DNA of 64,000 bases, from contig PLCA01000003.1 in assembly GCA_003134685.1 (NCBI GenBank), positions 243,172 through 307,171 of the forward strand, in the 5' to 3' direction. A program made the position numbers and the translations under genes. This document shows positions 58,510 through 64,000 of the stretch, piece by piece; within the stretch, counting starts at the first letter, position 1, and each line of letters opens with the position of its first letter. Source of the DNA: Gemmatimonadota bacterium (GTDB lineage: Bacteria > Gemmatimonadota > Gemmatimonadetes > Gemmatimonadales > Gemmatimonadaceae). The notes under the pieces were generated by a model, which saw nothing but the letters and a program-made list of their open reading frames with translations, did no database searches and was not told where the DNA came from.

Positions 58510-59624
58510 CGCTCGCTATCGCTGTGTGACGGCGCTGGGTCCTCTGGGAAGAACCGCCGACGGGCCCACAGAGATACGTACACGAGGCCGATCAGCGCCG
58601 GTACCTCGATGAGCGGCCCCACCACGGCGGCAAGGGCCTCGCCGGAGCTGATGCCAAAGGTCGCGACGGCCACCGCGATCGCAAGCTCAAAGTTGTTGCC
58701 AGCCGCAGTGAACGAGAGGGAGGCGGTTGCCTCGTAGTTGAAACCCAGACGGCGCGAGAGCCAGAAGGCGAGCCCGAACATCACTGCAAAATAGACGAGC
58801 AGCGGCAACGCGATCCGAAGCACGTCTAGCGGAAGCTCGAGAATGCGGTGTCCCTGCATCGCGAACATGAGCACGATCGTGTAGAGGAGCCCAAGAAGCG
58901 CGGTGGGTCCGAACTTCGGCATGAACGTATCGTCATACCACGCGGCGCCCTTCTGCGCGACGAGCACCTTCCGCGTGAGAAAGCCCGCGACGAGCGGGAC
59001 ACCGAGGAAGATCCCTACACTTTTTGCGATCTGGCCAATGGAAACGTGAAGCGTCGTCGTGTCTGCGCCGAACCACTGGGGCACGACGGTGAGGAAAAGC
59101 CAGCCGAGTACCGAGTAGGTCAGGATCTGAAAGACGGAGTTGAGCGCCACCAGCACGGCGGCCAGCTCGCCGGACCCGCGGGCGAGCGAGTTCCAGATCA
59201 GCACCATGGCGATGCACCGTGCGAGCCCGATCAGCACGAGTCCGTTGCGGTAAGCCGGCATGTCCGGCAGGAAGAGCCAAGCGAGGCCGAGCATTACCAG
59301 TGGGCCAAGGACCCAGTTCAAGAGAAGCGACGTGGTCAGGAGCTTCGTATCACGGACGTGCGCCCCAATGGTCTCATAGCGCACCTTGGCGAGCACGGGA
59401 TACATCATCCACAAGAGTCCGATGGCAATCGGAACGGACACGCCCGCCAGCCGCACCCGGTCGAGCAACGCGCCGAGATCCGGGTAGACCCTTCCGAGGA
59501 GAATTCCGAGGGCCATCGCCGCGAATATCCAGAATGGCAGGAATCGATCGAGCTTGGAAAGCCGCTTGAGGATGGGCGCGTCGGCACCGTGTATCGAAAG
59601 AGCGGACGGCGAAGCCGTCTCCAT
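58488..59624 (-). CDS. acr3: ACR3-family arsenite efflux transporter
   Basis: 378 residues with ten predicted helices. ACR3 hallmarks: LLLNWVLGPLVMLGLAWLFL, LIGLARCIAMVLIWNSLARG with the essential Cys, ALNSVFQILTYSVLGWLFL, and LSFTAAGNNFELAIAVAVAT, FGISSGEALAAVVGPLIEVP. ACR3 exports As(III) (and sometimes Sb(III)) using the proton gradient. ATG 59624 abuts the ArsR stop with no gap, so the two form one operon. Confidence 0.95.
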   Translation of the reverse strand: METASPSALSIHGADAPILKRLSKLDRFLPFWIFAAMALGILLGRVYPDLGALLDRVRLAGVSVPIAIGLLWMMYPVLAKVRYETIGAHVRDTKLLTTSLLLNWVLGPLVMLGLAWLFLPDMPAYRNGLVLIGLARCIAMVLIWNSLARGSGELAAVLVALNSVFQILTYSVLGWLFLTVVPQWFGADTTTLHVSIGQIAKSVGIFLGVPLVAGFLTRKVLVAQKGAAWYDDTFMPKFGPTALLGLLYTIVLMFAMQGHRILELPLDVLRIALPLLVYFAVMFGLAFWLSRRLGFNYEATASLSFTAAGNNFELAIAVAVATFGISSGEALAAVVGPLIEVPALIGLVYVSLWARRRFFPEDPAPSHSDSERYGLSSP

Positions 59625-60014
59625 TCAGGATGCCCTAACCTTGGCGCGCGCCTCGGCCTCGACGCGCTCCCGGTCCAGCGACTCGATTCCACGGAAACAA
59701 GTGCGCACGCAGCTGAGGAGATTTCGGTGCACGGCGTGCTCCGGCTTCGCGAGGCGATAGTGCGCAAACTTCCATTCGCGGGTCGCGTCGACGAGTCCCA
59801 TCCGGCGCAGGTAGGCCAGATGACGCGACACGGCCGGTTGTGGCAGGCGGAGAATGTCGACGATATCGCAGACGCAAAGCTCCCCGGCTGCGAGGACGCT
59901 GAGGATGCGGATGCGCGTCGGATCGGCAAAGCCCTTGAAAACCGCGTCGAGGTCATTGACCGTCGGAGCGGCGAGTTCTCTTGCCACTTGGAGTCGATCG
60001 TTCTTTCTTATCAT
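59625..60014 (-). CDS. arsR: ArsR/SmtB-family repressor
   Basis: About 129 residues from ATG 60014; an in-frame ATG at 60068 is an alternative. The winged-helix core has FADPTRIRILSVLAAGELCV with the arsenic-binding Cys47 and Cys49 in ELCVCD, the classic ArsR type I site, then LRLPQPAVSRHLAYLRRMGL (recognition helix). Two more Cys lie near the C-terminus (LLSCVRTCFRG). It should repress its own operon with acr3 and let go when As(III) binds. The dyads at 60010-60054 overlap its start region. Confidence 0.93.
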   Translation of the reverse strand: MIRKNDRLQVARELAAPTVNDLDAVFKGFADPTRIRILSVLAAGELCVCDIVDILRLPQPAVSRHLAYLRRMGLVDATREWKFAHYRLAKPEHAVHRNLLSCVRTCFRGIESLDRERVEAEARAKVRAS

Positions 60015-60054
60015 ATTCGGTAACACAAGTATAATGTGCCTAGGCAAATATGAT
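60010..60054. promoter_or_regulatory. Dyads in the arsR promoter region
   Basis: ATCATATT (60010-60017) and AATATGAT (60047-60054) form an eight-base inverted repeat 29 bp apart. Inside lie a perfect ten-base palindrome TGCCTAGGCA (60037-60046) and a CACA/TGTG pair. The left arm includes the ATG used as arsR start. One or more of these is probably the ArsR operator; I cannot say which from sequence alone. Confidence 0.4.
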
Positions 60055-60117
60055 TTCGTCAACGCCAATGGCTAACCGATACCGGTGGTTCCCACGTCCG
60101 AGAGAGTGGGTCTCCGC

Positions 60118-60528
60118 TCAACCTCCGGCAGAAGTTCGCCGTTGTACAGCCGGACGGAGGCGACCGCTGACCGATAGATAGAGGAGCGCAAGCACTGCCT
60201 GAAAAAGCATGAGCAGTCCCGCCAGCACCGGCGCCATCTCCATGTCGGCGTTGTTGACGTTGTGGATGATGCCCTGGATCAGTCCGCCGGCGCCAACGCA
60301 GGCGGAGAGTCCTTCACCGGCGAATAGCGCGCCCGTGGCGAGGTCTCCCCAGCGATCGAGATCGCCGCGCAGGTAAAGAATCGTGTAAGCACCCTGAATG
60401 AGGAGCGACCCGCCGATGAACAGCACGATGATCGGAACTCTCTGCCACAGGGTTGCCCAGGTACCTATCAGTACGACACCGCCGGCGCAGTTTGCGATCG
60501 ACGCGAGCATCACGAGCAGTTTCAACAT
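60118..60528 (-). CDS. Small four-helix membrane protein, unknown function
   Basis: 136 residues with four hydrophobic segments: LLVMLASIANCAGGVVLIGT, VPIIVLFIGGSLLIQGAYTI, ACVGAGGLIQGIIHNV and APVLAGLLMLFQAVLALLYL. A short basic tail faces the cytoplasm or periplasm. I do not recognise a family. A -35-like TTGACA inside an inverted repeat lies about 75 bp upstream. Confidence 0.65.
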   Translation of the reverse strand: MLKLLVMLASIANCAGGVVLIGTWATLWQRVPIIVLFIGGSLLIQGAYTILYLRGDLDRWGDLATGALFAGEGLSACVGAGGLIQGIIHNVNNADMEMAPVLAGLLMLFQAVLALLYLSVSGRLRPAVQRRTSAGG

Positions 60529-60597
60529 CAGCGTTCTCCAGAGTGAGTGTTCAAGGGCAACGCGATGCTACGTGGCTTCAAGGTAGGCCTTTACTTT

Positions 60598-60611
60598 GTA
60601 CTGTCAAGTAC
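60598..60611 (-). promoter_or_regulatory. Promoter -35 inside a short palindrome
   Basis: GTACT-GTCA-AGTAC is a perfect five-base-arm palindrome. On the minus strand it contains TTGACA (60607 to 60602), a consensus -35. A weak -10, TACCTT, follows after 16 bases, toward the gene that starts at 60528. A repressor binding the palindrome would block this promoter. Confidence 0.4.
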
Positions 60612-60664
60612 TTTGCACAGATCGGGTAGTGGCCCCGGTCCACCCCGGGCGGTTCAGGCGGGGA

Positions 60665-61036
60665 TCATTCCCCGCTCTCGACCGGTGCTCCCGCCGCCTG
60701 CCAAGCGCGCCAACCGCCCGCCATTGACCAGACGTTGGTGTATCCCATTTTCTGGAGATTGTCCGTCGCCAGCGCAGATCGGAAACCACCGCCACAATAG
60801 AGAATGAGCTCGGCGTTCTTGTCGGGAACGCGCTGCTCTATGTCGCGCTCGATCACGCCCTTCCCCATGTGCTCCGCGCCCCGCGCGTGTCCCGTCTCCC
60901 ACTCGTTGTCCTCGCGCACGTCGATGAGCTTCGCCTTTCCACTCCCGAGCTTGCGACGCGTCTCATCGACATTGACTTCGCGGACGCGCGACTTCGCGTC
61001 GTCGACGAGCTTGAGGAATTCGGGGGGATGATTCAC
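60665..61036 (-). CDS. Rhodanese-domain protein
   Basis: 123 residues from GTG 61036, overlapping the upstream gene's stop (GTGA). A single rhodanese domain: KLIDVREDNEWETGHARGAE, the active-site loop LILYCGGGFRSALATDNL with Cys81, and GYTNVWSMAGGWRAWQAAG. Such proteins move sulfane sulfur. Cytoplasmic; no signal peptide. Confidence 0.92.
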   Translation of the reverse strand: MNHPPEFLKLVDDAKSRVREVNVDETRRKLGSGKAKLIDVREDNEWETGHARGAEHMGKGVIERDIEQRVPDKNAELILYCGGGFRSALATDNLQKMGYTNVWSMAGGWRAWQAAGAPVESGE

Positions 61037-61314
61037 AGGCCCACCGGGGCGCGCTTGCCGCTCAGCTGCCTGAGTCCCAACTGAGCGCTCCGCCGAGCGA
61101 CGAGCTCAACGGTCGCTACCGCCGCCGCGGACAGCGCCGCCCACGCCAGGGCCTGGGACCAGCTATCGCCTTTGTTGAAGCGGGGAGGCTCCTCGTCCTT
61201 CCAGGCGCGCCAGCCGCTCTCCAGTCCACGCTCCATCAGCCTCCCCGCCACCATGGCGGCCCCGGCACCGACCAGGAGCCAGGTCGTTCGCCGCGAATTG
61301 TTTTTGCGTCTCAC
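61033..61314 (-). CDS. DUF4235-like small membrane protein
   Basis: About 93 residues from GTG 61314 (GAGG nine bases upstream); an open frame extends to 61380. Two membrane helices, TTWLLVGAGAAMVAGRLMER and SQALAWAALSAAAVATVELV, flank a polar loop (WRAWKDEEPPRFNKGDSW). Size and layout match DUF4235, of unknown function. It is translationally coupled to the rhodanese gene. Confidence 0.65.
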   Translation of the reverse strand: MRRKNNSRRTTWLLVGAGAAMVAGRLMERGLESGWRAWKDEEPPRFNKGDSWSQALAWAALSAAAVATVELVARRSAQLGLRQLSGKRAPVGL

Positions 61315-61422
61315 CAGCACCGTCCTCGAGTTGTCCGAAGAAATGAGGCAAGCGCGGTGCCGCTCCCCATTCGTGCTCAAGCCGCTCGCCGAAAACCCCT
61401 CTCTCTTCCGATCATTGAGAAA

Positions 61423-61896
61423 CTAGACGTGGCAGCTCGCCAGTCCCCGCTTTTCGAGATAGCGCTGGTGGTAATCCTCAGCCGGATAAAACGTGGACGC
61501 CGCGGTGATTTCGGTGACGACCGGGTTGCGGAATCGACCGCTCGCCTGGAGTTGCGCCTTCGACTCCTCGGCCGTGCGCTTCTGCTCGGGCGTGTGGTAG
61601 AAGATGGCGGACCGGTATTGGGTGCCCACGTCGGGACCCTGCCGGTTCAGCGTCGTCGGGTTGTGATTCTCCCAAAACACATCGAGGAGCTTGTCGTAGC
61701 TCACCTCGGCGGGATCGTACTCCACCTGCACCACCTCCGCGTGTCCCGTTCGCCCGGTGCACACATCCCGGTATGTCGGGTTAGGCAGCGTGCCGCCGAG
61801 GTAGCCGACCAGGGCGTCCTTGACGCCCGGGGTGTTTCTGAATGTGACCTCGACTCCCCAGAAACAGCCCGCTCCAAAAGTTGCCAGCTCTGTCAC
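61423..61896 (-). CDS. msrA: Peptide-methionine (S)-S-oxide reductase MsrA
   Basis: 157 residues from GTG 61896, overlapping the DinB stop (GTGA). The active site [18 protein letters not shown] carries catalytic Cys11. Further MsrA motifs are [20 protein letters not shown] with [53 protein letters not shown] and [14 protein letters not shown]-terminal Cys (LASCHV) may be the resolving residue. It repairs oxidised methionine. Confidence 0.96.
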   Translation of the reverse strand: MTELATFGAGCFWGVEVTFRNTPGVKDALVGYLGGTLPNPTYRDVCTGRTGHAEVVQVEYDPAEVSYDKLLDVFWENHNPTTLNRQGPDVGTQYRSAIFYHTPEQKRTAEESKAQLQASGRFRNPVVTEITAASTFYPAEDYHQRYLEKRGLASCHV

Positions 61897-62438
61897 CAGC
61901 CCTCCCGCTTTTTCAATGAATTGATGTGCGCGACGTGATGCCGTCCATGCCACGCGTAGAGTCCGAGCAACTGCTTTAGTGTTAGTACCCGACCGTGTTC
62001 CGGGTGCCGGAAAGTACGGTTGAAGTCGGCGGGATCCATCGACCGGAGAAGGGCCACCCAGCGGAGGTGCAGCGCGTCGAGCAGGTCGAGCGAGACTTCT
62101 ATCGGCACCTTCCTCGAATCGGCGAGCTCGGCCCACGCGGCCTCGTCATACGTTTTGATCGTCGGCTCGTCTTCGGTGAGAGCGAGCTTGAAGCGCGTGT
62201 ACGCGTTCAGATGGCTGTCGGGTACGTGGTGAACCACCTGCTTCACCGTCCAACCACCCGGGCGGTAGCGTGCGGCCATCTGATCGGGTGAGAGTCCCGC
62301 GACTGCGTGTCGCAGCGCACCGGGAGTCTCCGCGATCGCGGCGATCAGCATCGGATAATCGACCTCGTTGATCGGGGCGTCGAAGTCGAACTTTCCGACT
62401 GGATAACGCAGGTCGGTTTCCTGAACGGTAGTGGTCAT
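61893..62438 (-). CDS. DinB-superfamily metal-dependent hydrolase (YfiT/BstA-like)
   Basis: 181 residues. It resembles YfiT/BstA: N-terminal [14 protein letters not shown], the first metal His in [20 protein letters not shown], and the last two in [20 protein letters not shown]. The three His of the four-helix bundle bind Zn or Ni. BstA transfers bacillithiol to electrophiles; many relatives are of unknown function. It is followed by msrA with a 4-bp overlap. Confidence 0.9.
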   Translation of the reverse strand: MTTTVQETDLRYPVGKFDFDAPINEVDYPMLIAAIAETPGALRHAVAGLSPDQMAARYRPGGWTVKQVVHHVPDSHLNAYTRFKLALTEDEPTIKTYDEAAWAELADSRKVPIEVSLDLLDALHLRWVALLRSMDPADFNRTFRHPEHGRVLTLKQLLGLYAWHGRHHVAHINSLKKREGW

Positions 62439-62456
62439 GGCAGTGATGGCAATGAG

Positions 62457-63173
62457 TTAGGCGATTCGCTCCGGCATGTGCACCGCGACCGCGGATCCGT
62501 CCGCGATAAAAGCGGATGCAGGCACTCCGGAGATTATACTTGCAAACGGCTCGTCATAGAATTCCCCCAGCGGTCCCTCGAGCTCCGACCGCGCGTCGGT
62601 CCACACACGCCAGCGGGGGTGTTCGACCCGATACTCGATCGTACCCCCGTTACGCTGTCTCGTGTAACCCCATCCCCGCTCGGAGAGAAACTCTTCGTCC
62701 GAGCCGGCTTTTATTTCCTGCGCGGGTCCATCGATGTGGAGCGCCAGGCGGCACCGGTCGCGCGGAGCGCCGAACAGGTATTCGACGCTCTGGAGCTCGC
62801 CGTCAGTATCGACGATGGTGTGCTCCATTGGGACCGTGCGATATGGCTCGTTGTAGGTGAGCCTCGCGGTCTCGGCCACGAGGGGGAGCGGTACCATTTC
62901 GCGAATGAAAACGACTCCCGCGCGCGACTCCTCACCAACCCGCCGGACGTAGAAGCGGAGGTTCACTTCCTCGAAGTTCTGATGGAAGAGGGCGGGCACG
63001 CCCAGTACGCGCGTGTCGAGAAAGAGGAACGCGACGAGACTCACGAAATGACGGCCGCCCCGATCATCGAGCTTCGTTCCCCTCGGAAGGTGGGGCCTGA
63101 GGACGCTCGGATCCACCTCGAAGTTGAGCATCGCAACGTAGCGCCAATCCGCGGTCAGGAATGTTCGCGTCAC
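62457..63173 (-). CDS. DUF2071 (YqjF-like) protein
   Basis: 238 residues from GTG 63173, with AAGGA nine bases upstream. DUF2071 motifs of the acetoacetate-decarboxylase-like fold are seen: LTADWRYVAMLNFEVDPSVL, RHFVSLVAFLFLDTRVLGVP, FEEVNLRFYVRR and GVVFIREMVPLPLVAETARL, YNEPYRTVPM. Function is unknown; the fold suggests a small-molecule binding or decarboxylase-like role. It lies between the SRPBCC gene and the DinB gene on the same strand. Confidence 0.85.
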   Translation of the reverse strand: MTRTFLTADWRYVAMLNFEVDPSVLRPHLPRGTKLDDRGGRHFVSLVAFLFLDTRVLGVPALFHQNFEEVNLRFYVRRVGEESRAGVVFIREMVPLPLVAETARLTYNEPYRTVPMEHTIVDTDGELQSVEYLFGAPRDRCRLALHIDGPAQEIKAGSDEEFLSERGWGYTRQRNGGTIEYRVEHPRWRVWTDARSELEGPLGEFYDEPFASIISGVPASAFIADGSAVAVHMPERIA

Positions 63174-63188
63174 CAGCTCATTCCTTTG

Positions 63189-64000
63189 TTAATTCGTTGA
63201 CGCCACCGATTCTGCCTTCGCTGCAGTTTCCGATTCACGCTTTACCTGTTCCAGGACGCGCAGATGAATGCGGTGAAGCAGGAGCTCACTCATCGCGCGC
63301 CAATATCCCTGAGGGTATATCGCCACGTTGTACCAGGTGTGACCCTCGAGGCGGGTGTGTCCGCCAGCCAAACGTATCAGCCGAAACTCGCCGCGGGTGG
63401 ACCGAAAATAGCCGTTGACGTGTGGCGCGTAAATTCGGCTGTAAATGCTGAGCTCGCGCAGGGGCGGGGGTTGCTCGACTACATCGAAGGCGAGTTGCCT
63501 TGGCGCGTCCCAATTGGTGATCGGCTCGACGAATGCGCCGGTCGAGAATTCACATCGCCGGATCGCGCCTCGTCCGCTACCCACGATCGTTGCGCGAATC
63601 GGATACGCGATGCCTGCTCGGAAATACCACGCAAGCTGCTCCCGAATCTCGTCGAACTGAACAACCCGTGTCCATACGACATCGGGAGCTGCCGCGACGT
63701 CGACGCTCGTAACGACTTCATACGTGGGTGCGACCGCGGAGACCTTTTCCATCAGGGCTCCGGTCGGCAACACGAATAAGGTCGCAGCAAAGCTGAGTCC
63801 CCCGCGGCTGCCTCCCGTCGCGATGGCGCGTCCAATCAATCCCCCCATGAGCGCCAGGATCGCCGCCATGGGAAGCGCCATCGCCAGGCACAACACTCCT
63901 TCGAGCGCGAACAGCAGAATCGCGCCTGCCACGAGCAAGAGGCTCAACCACACGACACTCGCCGTCTCCGCCGAGCTCCTGATCCCTCCTCGGTTGAAAG
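63189..64000 (-). CDS. Membrane-anchored SRPBCC protein, N-terminus cut by window edge
   Basis: The frame is open to the edge of the window, so the start lies outside; GTG 63953 is only a possible internal start. Two or more helices (VVWLSLLLVAGAILLFALEG, LAMALPMAAILALMGGLIGR) precede an SRPBCC/START-like domain of about 160 residues: YEVVTSVDVAAAPDVVWTRV with VQFDEIREQLAWYFRAG, GAIRRCEFSTGAFVEPITNW, RGEFRLIRLAGGHTRLEGHT and a last helix ending in VKRES. The membrane part suggests lipid or hydrophobic ligand handling, but no function is known. GC-rich codon use matches its neighbours. Confidence 0.7.
   Translation of the reverse strand, partial: FNRGGIRSSAETASVVWLSLLLVAGAILLFALEGVLCLAMALPMAAILALMGGLIGRAIATGGSRGGLSFAATLFVLPTGALMEKVSAVAPTYEVVTSVDVAAAPDVVWTRVVQFDEIREQLAWYFRAGIAYPIRATIVGSGRGAIRRCEFSTGAFVEPITNWDAPRQLAFDVVEQPPPLRELSIYSRIYAPHVNGYFRSTRGEFRLIRLAGGHTRLEGHTWYNVAIYPQGYWRAMSELLLHRIHLRVLEQVKRESETAAKAESVASTN

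Noticed and set aside
1..64000. tRNA, rRNA, insertion sequences, prophage genes, CRISPR arrays
   Set aside because: None was recognised by eye: no transposase, integrase or Cas-like product among the coding regions and no tRNA-like cloverleaf noted. A covariance-model scan would be needed to exclude small RNAs.

Overview
The window looks like chromosomal DNA of an uncultured or little-studied member of the Gemmatimonadota (FCB group). This rests on four things: high G+C throughout; a giant SprA-type protein, which is typical of FCB bacteria, beside type IVa pilus genes; an Oar-like TonB-dependent receptor with a carboxypeptidase-regulatory N-terminus; and secreted proteins whose predicted signal-peptidase site is followed by Gln in nearly every case. 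No rRNA, tRNA, CRISPR array, insertion sequence or prophage was recognised. Genes are tightly packed, often with 4-bp stop/start overlaps, and many starts are GTG or TTG.

Layout. 1-1250: a thioredoxin-like TlpA protein (cut by the window edge) and its CcdA/DsbD-type membrane partner. 1325-5059: an operon of ECF sigma factor, single-pass membrane anti-sigma candidate and two secreted HEAT-repeat proteins. 5350-9268: aldo/keto reductase, DUF983 protein, a Rv2525c-like (DUF1906) protein and an NlpC/P60 peptidase fused to an outer-membrane-barrel-like domain. 9327-14025: an AraC-type regulator, a 44-residue lipoprotein, a TPR protein, an oligopeptide-binding lipoprotein and a 108-residue unknown, with direct repeats at 21-22 bp spacing upstream of three of these genes. 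14128-18254: a secreted protein made of nine cysteine pairs, a luciferase-like oxidoreductase, a second aldo/keto reductase and a small outer-membrane barrel.

18344-31618 (minus strand) is one gene train: sprA, glutaminyl-cyclase-like M28 enzyme, MFS transporter, comEA-like, pilB, pilT, pilC. Divergent from sprA, 31604-35944 holds lptF, lptG, mlaE and mlaD, a lipid-transport block without ATPase genes. 35931-41331: ferric-reductase-like membrane protein, TonB-dependent receptor with a clear terminator, and an APC transporter. 41423-45421: a Met/His-rich small membrane protein, ctaA, ctaB (heme A synthesis) and an ABC exporter. 45445-51127: a cupredoxin-like lipoprotein, amidohydrolase, GH18-like lipoprotein, M24 peptidase and a V4R-like protein.

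51242-57753 looks like a specialised-metabolism operon: DUF92 protein, B12-binding radical SAM enzyme, geranylgeranyl-reductase-like flavoprotein, flavin reductase, methyltransferase, SRPBCC/cyclase-like protein and a stand-alone ketosynthase. 57805-60054 is an arsenic locus (aquaporin, ACR3 efflux pump, ArsR). 60118-64000 holds small housekeeping and stress genes (membrane protein, rhodanese, DUF4235, MsrA, DinB/YfiT, DUF2071, SRPBCC).

The strongest leads for something new are: (1) a Bacteroidetes-like 'Q-rule' at signal-peptide cleavage sites together with a glutaminyl-cyclase-like gene overlapping sprA; (2) the AraC-type regulator with its direct-repeat sites and small lipoprotein/TPR/peptide-binding-protein set; (3) the Cys-pair repeat protein; (4) the sigma/anti-sigma/HEAT operon; (5) the radical SAM-ketosynthase cluster. 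All functional statements come from reading the sequence and recalling families; no database search was run.
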